Positions 1 through 7,362 of a stretch of 64,000 nucleotides of DNA are shown piece after piece. Origin of the DNA: an uncultured Anaerotruncus sp. (GTDB lineage Bacteria > Bacillota > Clostridia > Oscillospirales > Ruminococcaceae); assembly GCA_904398655.1 (NCBI GenBank), contig CAJFPF010000055.1, positions 1 through 64,000 on the forward strand, written 5' to 3'. The notes beneath the pieces were generated by a model, which was given only the letters and a program-made list of their open reading frames with translations, was not told the origin of the DNA and did no database searches. Numbering within the stretch: position 1 is the first letter of the stretch; every line of letters begins with the position of its first letter. The position numbers were made by a program, and so were the translations under genes.

Positions 1-198
1 AAAGAAGGAATCCATCCGAAGTATGTGGATACCACCATCACCTGTGCCTGCGGTGAGGTCATCCATACTCGGTCTACCAAGGAGAACATCCGCGTTGAAA
101 TTTGCTCCAAGTGCCATCCGTTCTTTACCGGCCGTCAGAAGCTGGTGGATACCGGTGGGCGCGTGGATCGGTTTAAGAAACGCTTTGGCATGAAATAA
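1..198 (+). CDS. rpmE: 50S ribosomal protein L31 (5' end cut by window edge)
   Basis: The frame from base 1 encodes 65 residues beginning [15 protein letters not shown] and ending KRFGMK. L31 proteins normally begin MKEGIHP, so probably only the start codon is missing. L31 binds the large ribosomal subunit and helps bridge it to the small one. Cysteines in TCACGE and CSKCHPF match the zinc-binding form of L31 rather than the Cys-less paralogue. A strong terminator follows, so this is the last gene of its transcript. Confidence 0.95.
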   Translation, partial: KEGIHPKYVDTTITCACGEVIHTRSTKENIRVEICSKCHPFFTGRQKLVDTGGRVDRFKKRFGMK

Positions 199-218
199 TG
201 CCGTTAAGGATGCACAGA

Positions 219-256
219 CACACAGCCGCAGAAGCTTTTTTTGCGGCTGTGTTTTT
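219..256 (+). terminator. Rho-independent terminator of rpmE
   Basis: The arms CACAGCCGCA and TGCGGCTGTG flank a short loop and are followed by TTTTT. It lies 20 bases after the rpmE stop and before the acetyltransferase gene. Confidence 0.9.
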
Positions 257-274
257 CTATCAAGAGGTAGCTTT

Positions 275-838
275 ATGAAACCGTTGATGACGGCAAGATT
301 ACTTTTGAGACCCTTCCGGACCGAAGACTTTCTGGCTCTGAGACAGACGCTGGGGGATCCTCAGGTGATGTATGCTTGGGAGCATGGATTCTCCGATGAA
401 GAGGTAGCTGATTGGATTAAGCGTAATCAGCTTCGCTATGTACAGGATGGAGTAGGATACCTGGCGGCGGAGGAGCGCCAAACAGGGGAATTGATCGGTT
501 CCATCGGCCTAGTCCGAGAGCAGCTGCCGGGGGAATGTCCGGTCTGTCTAGGATATATTTTGCGTCGGGATCAATGGGGAAAGGGCTTGGCCCGCGAGGG
601 ATCGGCCGTTTGTCTGGAGTATGCGTTCCGAGTCCGTAGAGAGTCCCAGGTAGCAGCAGATATTCGTCCTGAAAATCTCTCATCGATTCGGGTGGCGGAG
701 TCCCTTGGAATGAAGCCAGAAGGGCTATTCGATAAATGGTATCGTGGAAAGCTGATGCCCCATCGTATTTATCGATTAAAAGCGAAGGACTATTGGACAA
801 ACTATGGAAAAGGAGGAATGTTCCATGAAAATCTCTGA
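275..838 (+). CDS. GNAT family N-acetyltransferase (RimJ/RimL type)
   Basis: The 187-residue protein begins MKPLMTARLLLRPFRTEDF, the usual opening of RimJ/RimL-type GNAT enzymes, which transfer acetyl from acetyl-CoA to a protein N-terminus or small amine. The acetyl-CoA pyrophosphate-binding region is seen around residues 97-112 (RDQWGKGLAREG), and the later RPENLSSIRVAESLG stretch is the typical alpha4 segment of this group. The start is an ATG with AGAGGT six bases upstream. The substrate cannot be told from sequence. The next small gene begins inside its 3' end, which suggests co-transcription. Confidence 0.85.
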   Translation: MKPLMTARLLLRPFRTEDFLALRQTLGDPQVMYAWEHGFSDEEVADWIKRNQLRYVQDGVGYLAAEERQTGELIGSIGLVREQLPGECPVCLGYILRRDQWGKGLAREGSAVCLEYAFRVRRESQVAADIRPENLSSIRVAESLGMKPEGLFDKWYRGKLMPHRIYRLKAKDYWTNYGKGGMFHENL

Positions 839-1007
839 AAAATGTCTCTTGGCTGCCGCCTGTCTGTTTGCGGGAGTGGTATTGGGCTTTTTGTTGGCGC
901 CCATCAAAAAGGGGATCTACTGCGGCAACTACAATGGAAACCGCTATGGAAATTTACCAGCAGACGGTTGCTGGATGGAAGATGAAGAGGATGACGAGAC
1001 GTTTTGA
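825..1007 (+). CDS. Small single-pass membrane protein of unknown function
   Basis: A 60-residue protein with one hydrophobic helix (residues about 9-24, AAACLFAGVVLGFLLAP), then a Gly/Asn/Tyr-rich stretch and a very acidic end (EDEEDDETF). An upstream in-frame ATG at 804 exists, but AGGAGG at 811-816 fits the ATG at 825. The helix followed by a basic turn loosely recalls YtxH-like small proteins, though the resemblance is too weak for a family call. It overlaps the acetyltransferase gene by 14 bases, and its stop overlaps the TTG start of the next gene. Confidence 0.65.
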   Translation: MKISEKCLLAAACLFAGVVLGFLLAPIKKGIYCGNYNGNRYGNLPADGCWMEDEEDDETF

Positions 1008-1885
1008 GCTCTTTCCGTCGAATTGACTATCAAGTTCCTCCCTTCTACGACGGAAAAAAGCTGTTGCATTTTCTGCGCGGAGAGGCAGGGTGTTCCTGTA
1101 GTTTGGTCCGTTCTTTAAAGACAAAACCGGAGGGAATCCTGCTCAATGGAGCGCACGCTCGGGTGATCGACCGTTTGCAAACGGGGGATGTGGTGTCTAT
1201 CACCCTATGGGACGAACCCTGGCAGGCCCAGCAGAGTGCGCTAAAAGTGCCGGTACTCTATGAGGATGAGGACGTCGTAGCCTATGATAAACCAGCTGGA
1301 ATGGCTTGTCATCAGGCGAAGACATTGCAACAGGATACACTGGCAAATGTGTTTGCCCGTCAATATGGAATTCCCTGCCGATCGATTGGGAGATTGGATC
1401 GGGATACCTCCGGCGTGGTTGTGATTGCCAAGAATGCCTTTGTCGCCGCTGCCCTCACCGGCCAGGTGGAGAAGGAGTATTGGGCGTTATCTGAAGGACA
1501 TTTGACCCCCTCCTGTGGGAAGATCGACGCTCCAATTGGGCAGCGTTCCCGTTCAGATCCCCATCGCCAGGTTATGGAGGAGGGAAAGCCAGCAGTGACA
1601 CATTACGAAACCTTGGCAACTTTTGAGGGATACAGCTTGGTGCGTTGCCGGTTGGAGACTGGGCGCACCCACCAGATTCGGGTTCACTTGGCTTATCTAG
1701 GCCATCCTTTGTTGGGAGATAGCCTTTACGGAGGCCCTATGGATGGGATAGAACGCCATGCACTTCACTGTGTGAAGGCGGCTTTTTGCCATCCAGTTTC
1801 CAAAAAGTGGGTATCTATAGAGGCGCCGTTGCCCCAGGATATGCAAAAGTTGTTACCACTTTCATGTTCAAGATGTGAAAAATAG
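1004..1885 (+). CDS. RluA family RNA pseudouridine synthase
   Basis: The 293-residue protein carries the RluA-family signature GRLDRDTSG around residue 130, whose Asp is the catalytic residue that isomerises uridine to pseudouridine in rRNA or tRNA. The later GRTHQIRVHLAYLGHPLLGD motif is also characteristic. An N-terminal S4-like stretch (residues about 15-65) is suggested by the sequence running from LLHFLRG to the ILLNG region. Translation starts at TTG overlapping the previous stop (TTGA), implying coupling. Whether it modifies 23S rRNA or tRNA cannot be decided from sequence. Confidence 0.92.
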   Translation: MSSFRRIDYQVPPFYDGKKLLHFLRGEAGCSCSLVRSLKTKPEGILLNGAHARVIDRLQTGDVVSITLWDEPWQAQQSALKVPVLYEDEDVVAYDKPAGMACHQAKTLQQDTLANVFARQYGIPCRSIGRLDRDTSGVVVIAKNAFVAAALTGQVEKEYWALSEGHLTPSCGKIDAPIGQRSRSDPHRQVMEEGKPAVTHYETLATFEGYSLVRCRLETGRTHQIRVHLAYLGHPLLGDSLYGGPMDGIERHALHCVKAAFCHPVSKKWVSIEAPLPQDMQKLLPLSCSRCEK

Positions 1886-1925
1886 ATAAAAATCAAGCGA
1901 ATTGAATATTTTTTCATTTTAACCC

Positions 1926-1953
1926 TTGAAATATTCGGATATTGCTGTATAAT
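1926..1953 (+). promoter_or_regulatory. Candidate sigma-A promoter for the amino-acid ABC transporter
   Basis: TTGAAA at 1926-1931 and TATAAT at 1948-1953 are separated by 16 bases, about 55 bases before the start codon of the binding protein. Confidence 0.65.
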
Positions 1954-2006
1954 AATGAGGAAATATACAGCAGGACGGAAACCTGCTGGATTTGGAGGAA
2001 AAGAAT

Positions 2007-2861
2007 ATGAAAAAAGTTGTATCTCTGGCGCTTGCTGCCGCAATGATGCTTTCCATGGCCGCCTGTGGCGGTTCTTCCACTACCTCTGAGGCTGAGACTT
2101 CCTCTGCTGCTTCCACCACTTCTGCCTCTTCTGCGGCTGGGAGTGAGGCGGCGTCTGGTTCCGCTATTACGACTGCGGAGGATCTGGCGGATAAGCGGAT
2201 CGGCGTGCAGGCGGGTACTACTGGTGAGATCTATGTGCAAGAGAATTTCCCTGATGCAGAGTTGGGCAGTTACAAATCCGGTATGGACGCCGCTTTGGAT
2301 CTGAAGAATGGGAAGCTGGATGCGGTGGTACTGGATGAGCTGCCGGCCCAGTCGATTGTGGCACAAAATGACGATTTGATGATCCTGGATCTGGACCTGG
2401 CCACGGAAGAGTATGCCATTGCTGTAAAGAAGGGGAATACCGAGCTTTTGGATTCCATCAATGCCACCATCAAACGGATGCAGGAGGACGGCACCTATGA
2501 ATCCCTGGTGAATGCCTTTATGCCTGCTGAGGGCGATGATGCCATTGTGATCCCCGAGAAGGTGGCCACCGAAGGAGAAGTAATTAAGATGGGTACCAAC
2601 GCTGCCTTCAAACCGTTTGAGTATGCTGAGGGCACTGAGGTTGTGGGCTTTGACATCTCCATGTCTGAGCAAATCGCTCTGGATATGGGCCGCCAGCTGC
2701 AGGTGGAGGATATGGCGTTCGATAGCCTGCTCTCCGCTCTGGATACCGGCGTGGTGGACTTTGTGGCCGCTGGAATGACCGCCACTGAGGAGCGTCGCCA
2801 GAGTGTGGACTTCTCCGACCCTTACTACTCCTCGAAGCAGGTTGTCATCCTCAAGAAGTAA
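2007..2861 (+). CDS. ABC transporter substrate-binding lipoprotein, family 3, circularly permuted
   Basis: A 284-residue lipoprotein: a signal peptide with lipobox ending at Cys20 (SMAAC), then a Ser/Thr/Ala-rich tether to about residue 52. It binds a polar amino acid outside the membrane for the adjacent permease and ATPase. The domain order is unusual. Residues 55-172 (LADKRIGVQAGTTG to DGTYESLVNAFM) match the second lobe and C-terminal helices of family 3 proteins. Residues 191-284 (EVIKMGTNAAFKPFEYAEG to DFSDPYYSSKQVVILKK) match the first lobe, which normally comes at the N-terminus. A linker at about 173-190 joins them. ATG 2007 is chosen because GGAGG lies at 1994-1998. The family call is firm; the permutation is read by eye. 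Confidence 0.9.
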   Translation: MKKVVSLALAAAMMLSMAACGGSSTTSEAETSSAASTTSASSAAGSEAASGSAITTAEDLADKRIGVQAGTTGEIYVQENFPDAELGSYKSGMDAALDLKNGKLDAVVLDELPAQSIVAQNDDLMILDLDLATEEYAIAVKKGNTELLDSINATIKRMQEDGTYESLVNAFMPAEGDDAIVIPEKVATEGEVIKMGTNAAFKPFEYAEGTEVVGFDISMSEQIALDMGRQLQVEDMAFDSLLSALDTGVVDFVAAGMTATEERRQSVDFSDPYYSSKQVVILKK

Positions 2862-2882
2862 TTGACGCAATTTTGAAACGCA

Positions 2883-2912
2883 GGGTGGGGCCTTGAGGTG
2901 AGGCTCCGCCCC
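2883..2912 (+). other. Intercistronic stem-loop between binding protein and permease
   Basis: GGGTGGGGCC and GGCTCCGCCCC pair around the loop TTGAGGTGA, with no T-tract. Such hairpins after a binding-protein gene commonly protect the upstream mRNA and lower permease expression. That role is inferred here. Confidence 0.6.
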
Positions 2913-2937
2913 GCGCTTGCTATATGGAGGATTTGAG

Positions 2938-3627
2938 ATGCCGGAATTTTTGGTTTCCCTGTCCCAAGCGCTTTACCAAAATTTGGTGGCGAAGGACCGC
3001 TGGTTGCTGTTGCTTCAAGGTTTGGGAAATACCTTACTCATTGCCCTGGGCGCAATTTTAATCGGTACCGTAATAGGAGTTGTAATAGCTCTGATGCGGG
3101 TTTCGGATAATAAGCTGTTGCAAGGGATTGCAAAAGTCTATGTCACTGTAATCCGTGGAATCCCCATGGTGACCCAGCTGATGATCTTCAATTTTATCAT
3201 TTTTGCTCCAGTGGATATGCCAAAATTGATGATCGCAACCATCAGTTTTGGCGTGAACTCTGGCGCCTACTGTGCGGAGATTTTCCGCGCGGGTATCCAG
3301 GGGGTGCCTCTGGGTCAGAAGGAGGCGGGCCGCTCTTTGGGATTGAGCAAGGCCCAAACCATGTACTTAATTGTAATCCCTCAAGCGGTAAAAGCGGTGT
3401 TGCCGACTTATACCAATGAGTTTGTGGTACTGATCAAAGAGACCGCTGTGGCCAGCTATATCGCTCTGGTGGATCTGACCAAAGCCAGTGATATGATCCG
3501 GAATGCAACCTTTAACGCATGGGTTCCCCTTTTGGCAGCGGCGGCCATCTATCTCTGCCTCACACTGGGGCTGTCCCATCTGTTTGCAAGGTTAGAAAGG
3601 AGGCTGGCGCGCAGTGATCGAGGTTAA
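2938..3627 (+). CDS. Polar amino acid ABC transporter permease
   Basis: A 229-residue membrane protein of the HisM/GlnP type with about five hydrophobic segments. The cytoplasmic EAA loop, which docks on the ATPase, is seen as [20 protein letters not shown] (residues about 129-148). The [17 protein letters not shown] start is typical of the family. ATG 2938 is preceded by TGGAGGA. A TTG further upstream is in frame but lies before the ribosome site. It overlaps the ATPase gene by 14 bases. Substrate specificity is set by the binding protein and is unknown. Confidence 0.92.
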   Translation: MPEFLVSLSQALYQNLVAKDRWLLLLQGLGNTLLIALGAILIGTVIGVVIALMRVSDNKLLQGIAKVYVTVIRGIPMVTQLMIFNFIIFAPVDMPKLMIATISFGVNSGAYCAEIFRAGIQGVPLGQKEAGRSLGLSKAQTMYLIVIPQAVKAVLPTYTNEFVVLIKETAVASYIALVDLTKASDMIRNATFNAWVPLLAAAAIYLCLTLGLSHLFARLERRLARSDRG

Positions 3628-4336
3628 AAATCTGGAGAAATCCTTTAAAGAACTCCATGTGCTCAAAGGGATCAACGAAACCATCCACAGGGGAGAAAAG
3701 GTGGTCATCATCGGACCCTCCGGTTCGGGTAAATCTACCTTCCTGCGCTGCTTGAACCGGCTGGAGGAACCTACTTCCGGGGAGATCTGGTTTGAGGGGC
3801 AAAACATCGTGGATAAGCGCTGTGACATTAACAAGCTCCGTCAGAAAATGGGTATGGTGTTTCAGCAGTTTAACCTGTTTTCGCATCTGACTGTAGAGGA
3901 AAATATCACGCTGGCACCGGTTAAGTTGAAAATCCTGAGCCAGGAGGATGCACGGGCTCGAGCTCATGAGCTGTTGGAGCGGATCGGTTTGGCTGATAAA
4001 GCGTCGGTTTATCCCTCTCAACTGTCTGGCGGACAGCAACAACGAATCGCCATTGTGCGGGCATTGGCGATGAATCCGGACGTCATGCTGTTTGACGAGC
4101 CCACATCCGCCTTGGATCCGGAGATGGTGGGCGAGGTGCTGAGTCTGATGCGCAAACTGGCCGAAGATGGGATGACTATGGTGGTGGTCACCCATGAGAT
4201 GGGGTTTGCTAGAGAGGTAGGTACCCGTGTATTGTTTATGGATGAGGGGCAGATTGTGGAACAGAATACCCCTGGGGAGTTTTTTGGGAATCCTCAAAAT
4301 CCACGCCTACAAGATTTTCTTTCAAAGGTGCTTTAA
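3614..4336 (+). CDS. Polar amino acid ABC transporter ATP-binding protein (GlnQ type)
   Basis: The 240-residue ATPase shows Walker A GPSGSGKS (residues about 34-41), Q-loop FQQFNLF, signature LSGGQQQR, Walker [14 protein letters not shown] and H-loop VTHE. These place it in the GlnQ/HisP group that energises polar amino-acid uptake. It starts at GTG 3614 with AAGGAGG ten bases upstream and overlaps the permease gene, so the two are probably coupled. It ends the transporter operon, as a hairpin terminator follows at once. Confidence 0.95.
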   Translation: MIEVKNLEKSFKELHVLKGINETIHRGEKVVIIGPSGSGKSTFLRCLNRLEEPTSGEIWFEGQNIVDKRCDINKLRQKMGMVFQQFNLFSHLTVEENITLAPVKLKILSQEDARARAHELLERIGLADKASVYPSQLSGGQQQRIAIVRALAMNPDVMLFDEPTSALDPEMVGEVLSLMRKLAEDGMTMVVVTHEMGFAREVGTRVLFMDEGQIVEQNTPGEFFGNPQNPRLQDFLSKVL

Positions 4337-4354
4337 TCAAAGAATTGTTTTGCA

Positions 4355-4381
4355 GAGGACATGGCGGCAGCCGTGTCTTTT
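4355..4381 (+). terminator. Terminator of the amino-acid ABC operon
   Basis: GACATGGC and GCCGTGTC pair around GGCA, extended by G-T and A-T pairs, and are followed by TTTT. The T-tract is short, so readthrough into the next gene is possible. Confidence 0.65.
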
Positions 4382-4405
4382 GCTGCTATGGGGGAGGCAA
4401 GAGGG

Positions 4406-5188
4406 TTGAATTTATTATTTTTTGGGGATGTGGTGGGGCAGGCGGGTTGTGACAAGCTGCGCCGGGAACTGCCGCGTTTAAAAAAAGAGCTTCAGGCAGG
4501 AATTGTGGTCGTCAATGGAGAGAATTCGGCGGAGGGAAATGGAATTACTCCCCATAGTGCCGACCATTTGCTGGACAGCGGGGTAGATGTGATCACAACT
4601 GGTAATCACAGCCTACGCCGCCGGGAGATTTATGACTATTTGGAGACGCATCCCCAGGTGATCCGCCCTGCAAACTATCACCCCTCCGCTCCAGGAGCTG
4701 GATGGTATCTTTATGACCTGCCCAGTTTCCCTTTAGCAGTAATCAATTTGCAAGGCCGGGTCTATCTGGAGCAATCCTGTGAGAGCCCTTTTGACTGTGT
4801 GGATCGGCTATTGGACAAGATTTCTTGTCCCAATGTCCTGGTGGACTTCCACGCAGAGGCCACTGCGGAAAAACTGGCATTGGGCTTTTATTTGGACGGT
4901 AGAGTTTCTGCCATCGTGGGGACGCATACCCATATCCAGACGGCGGATGAGCGACTTCTTCCCAAGGGGACGGCCTATATTACCGATGTGGGGATGTGCG
5001 GCGGTCGCAATTCGATCCTTGGAGTCAGCAGAGAGAGAGCCTTGGAGCGGATGCGTACGGGCTTGCCGGTACGGTTTGTGAACGATCCTGAAGAAGTGGA
5101 ACTCCATGGGGTCCTCTTGAAATTCAGTGGGCAACCTGGTCGCGTGCAGGAGATCGTCCGGTTCGTGGTTCCAGCTGATAAAAACTAA
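4406..5188 (+). CDS. ymdB: YmdB family metallophosphoesterase (2',3'-cyclic nucleotide phosphodiesterase-like)
   Basis: A protein of about 260 residues matching the YmdB/TIGR00282 family: LLFFGDVVGQAG at the N-terminus, NGENSAEGNGIT, TTGNHSLRRREI, DFHAEATAEK and VGTHTHIQTADE. These hold the two-metal-site Asp, Asn and His ligands. In Bacillus the homologue hydrolyses cyclic nucleotides and affects sporulation and biofilm choice. The open frame extends upstream to ATG 4361, but that codon lies inside the terminator stem. I chose TTG 4406, which puts the family's usual MNLLFFGD at the start and has GGGGAGG eight bases before it; ATG 4388 is a second option. Confidence 0.88.
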   Translation: MNLLFFGDVVGQAGCDKLRRELPRLKKELQAGIVVVNGENSAEGNGITPHSADHLLDSGVDVITTGNHSLRRREIYDYLETHPQVIRPANYHPSAPGAGWYLYDLPSFPLAVINLQGRVYLEQSCESPFDCVDRLLDKISCPNVLVDFHAEATAEKLALGFYLDGRVSAIVGTHTHIQTADERLLPKGTAYITDVGMCGGRNSILGVSRERALERMRTGLPVRFVNDPEEVELHGVLLKFSGQPGRVQEIVRFVVPADKN

Positions 5189-5200
5189 AAATTACTTATA

Positions 5201-5229
5201 GACGCTGGAAATCTTTCCAGCGTCTTTTT
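5201..5229 (+). terminator. Rho-independent terminator of ymdB
   Basis: GACGCTGGAAA and TTTCCAGCGTC pair around a short loop, followed by TTTTTC. Confidence 0.92.
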
Positions 5230-5270
5230 CTATCTTTTGGAGGGAACGATTGCCCGTTCACAAAGTTACA

Positions 5271-5299
5271 TTGAATTCCACAGGATTCTGGAGTATACT
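5271..5299 (+). promoter_or_regulatory. Candidate sigma-A promoter for the peptide-binding lipoprotein
   Basis: TTGAAT at 5271-5276 and TATACT at 5294-5299 with a 17-base spacer, 63 bases before the ATG. Confidence 0.65.
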
Positions 5300-5362
5300 G
5301 AAAGCTACACGATAGGTTATTTTATGGATCATAAAAGGAATCAATAAAGACGGAGTGAATCA

Positions 5363-6901
5363 ATGAGAAAATGGATACTGATGCTGTTGACGGTCTCCCT
5401 AGTGCTGGGTGGATGTGCCCCAGGTACAGGGTTCAGCGACCAGCAATTGGAGATTGCGGTAGAGGAGCCTCAAACCTCTTCCGCTGTGGATCCCATACAG
5501 GAGAACCAACCCCCACCGATCGCAAAAGAGGTTCGATTGGCCTATAATCCCGCGGATTCTTTGAACCCCTATCAGATGACGACCCAGCTCAATCGGGAGC
5601 TAGTACCATTGCTCTATGATGGCTTGACCCATCTGGGCCCTGACTTCCAGCCGGAAAATCAGTTGGCGGAAGAAGTGGTGGTGGAAGGAAATCTCTGTAC
5701 TGTTACTTTGCGAAATGTCCAGTTCTCTGACGGGACGTTGCTTAGTGGGGAGGATGTGGTTTATTCTTTAAATATTGCCCGCCAGTCGGATACCAATTGG
5801 GCGACCGCACTGCAAAATGTATCCTCCGCCTCTGTAGATGCAGAAGGGCGAGTACTGATCCAGTTAAATCGGGCGGATGCGGATTTTGCGGCACTAATGA
5901 ATTTTCCAGTGGTTCAGTATGGCACCGCGGAAGCGGATTTTCCAACAGGTGTCAGTAAATACTATGTGAGCGGTACCTGGGAAAACGGGGTGACCCTCAC
6001 TGCCAATCCTCTTTACTGGCAGGAGATTGCGAATATTCAACATATCTATTTGGTTCAATCCAGCGATCCGGATACTTTGAGTTTCAACCTTCGTACAGGG
6101 GATATCGATTTGGCCTATTCGGAGCAGTCGGACAATGACATGTCTGGATCAGCTCCCGTGAATATCCAAGTGCCTCTCACAGATTTCGTCTATCTGGGGG
6201 TCAATTCCCAACAGGGCCTCCTTGCCCAACCGGAGTTCCGACAGGCAATTTCCAAGGCAATCAATCGGGACGAGCTGGTGAATACAGCTTATGTGAGCAG
6301 GGCTCGAGGGGCTCTTTACCCGTTCCATCCGGCGTTTTGGCGTTTGGAGGGGACAGATCAATCTACCCCCAGGCAGTTGGCGCAGGCCGATCGGTTACTG
6401 GATGCATTGGGTTTAGAGGAGACCGACGAACATGGGATTCGGATGCGGTATGGGCAGCCAGTACAATTAGAATTATTGGTAAACAGTGAGAACGCAAACC
6501 GAAATGCGGCCGCAACCTTGATTGCCGAGCAGCTTCGCCAGCTTGGGATTCAGGTGGAAGTGGTTTCCCAACCATTCGAGCAGTATACAGCCAGCCTGTC
6601 CGCCCACAATTACGATCTTTATATCGGAGAGACCCGTTTGCTTCCAAATTGGGATTTTTCCTTGCTCCTATCCGGAGGGACATTGGATTTTGGAACCGCT
6701 TATGATCAAGAACTGGCCGAATTGGAGGCAAACTACCGTGTTACCGGTCAGGGGATTGTATCTCTATGCGCCCGTTTCCAAGAGACATTTCCTTTCATAC
6801 CCCTGGTGTTTCGTACAGGAATTGTGTCCTCCAATTTGACTTTTCAATCGGAAATGGTTGCAACCTCACAGGATATTTTTTATAATATAACCGACTGGTA
6901 G
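5363..6901 (+). CDS. Peptide ABC transporter substrate-binding lipoprotein (family 5), orphan
   Basis: The 512-residue lipoprotein has the lipobox LGGC (Cys about 19) and the family 5 (OppA/DppA) plan in normal order: LNPYQMTTQLNRELVPLLYDGL, the conserved VQFSDGTLLSGEDVVYSL segment near residue 118, and REFRQAISKAINRDELV-like helix FRQAISKAINRDELV. It should capture oligopeptides or nickel/peptide-like solutes at the cell surface. No oligopeptide permease or ATPase lies beside it, so it must work with a transporter encoded elsewhere or serve as a sensor. Preceded by its own promoter. Confidence 0.9.
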   Translation: MRKWILMLLTVSLVLGGCAPGTGFSDQQLEIAVEEPQTSSAVDPIQENQPPPIAKEVRLAYNPADSLNPYQMTTQLNRELVPLLYDGLTHLGPDFQPENQLAEEVVVEGNLCTVTLRNVQFSDGTLLSGEDVVYSLNIARQSDTNWATALQNVSSASVDAEGRVLIQLNRADADFAALMNFPVVQYGTAEADFPTGVSKYYVSGTWENGVTLTANPLYWQEIANIQHIYLVQSSDPDTLSFNLRTGDIDLAYSEQSDNDMSGSAPVNIQVPLTDFVYLGVNSQQGLLAQPEFRQAISKAINRDELVNTAYVSRARGALYPFHPAFWRLEGTDQSTPRQLAQADRLLDALGLEETDEHGIRMRYGQPVQLELLVNSENANRNAAATLIAEQLRQLGIQVEVVSQPFEQYTASLSAHNYDLYIGETRLLPNWDFSLLLSGGTLDFGTAYDQELAELEANYRVTGQGIVSLCARFQETFPFIPLVFRTGIVSSNLTFQSEMVATSQDIFYNITDW

Positions 6902-6957
6902 TGTTATACTCTGCAACGAGCCACATGCCTTATTATAGATCAAGGGAGGTCATCACG

Positions 6958-7317
6958 TTGATCAGTTTAGAAAATCAATATGGCTCTATTGAGATTTCGC
7001 AAGAATATTTTAGTAATCTGGTGGGAAAGGCGGCCACAGAATGTTTTGGTGTGGCGGGAATGGTCAGCTCCCGGGCGGAAGGAATTGCAGCGGCCCTTCG
7101 CGGGAATAGAGATCGTTTGGATCAGGGCGTACGTGTACGCACTGCGGGAGACCAATTGGTGATTGACCTGCACATTGAGGTGCTCTATGGCGTCAATATT
7201 TCGGTAGTGGTCAAAAGCATTGTCAATAAAGTGCGCTATACGGTAGAGCAGGCCACCAACCTGAGTGTAGCGAAAGTCAATGTCTTTGTGGATGGCATGA
7301 AAACAGAGGGCAACTGA
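6958..7317 (+). CDS. Asp23/Gls24 family envelope protein (YloU-like)
   Basis: The 119-residue protein matches the Asp23/Gls24 family: GSIEISQEYFSNLVGKAATECFGVAGM at its start and the ILYGVNI-type core with VQYTVEQATNLSVAKVNVFVDG-like end. Members such as Bacillus YloU are small cytosolic or membrane-associated proteins linked to envelope stress, of unsettled function. I chose TTG 6958, which has AGGGAGGT seven bases upstream, over an in-frame GTG at 6901 that touches the previous stop. It precedes fakA, the same YloU-YloV order as in Bacillus. Confidence 0.88.
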   Translation: MISLENQYGSIEISQEYFSNLVGKAATECFGVAGMVSSRAEGIAAALRGNRDRLDQGVRVRTAGDQLVIDLHIEVLYGVNISVVVKSIVNKVRYTVEQATNLSVAKVNVFVDGMKTEGN

Positions 7318-7362
7318 GACCGCTTTGATAAAAAACTGGAATTTGATGGGGGTTTATAGATC

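Noticed and set aside
1914..2870. Long minus-strand frame of 318 codons over the binding-protein gene
   Set aside because: It is a mirror frame of a GC-rich gene with a clear signal peptide and family match on the plus strand; no ribosome site.
2883..2912. Hairpin after the binding-protein gene read as an operon-ending terminator
   Set aside because: It lacks a T-run and the permease and ATPase follow with ribosome sites and overlap, so transcription must continue.
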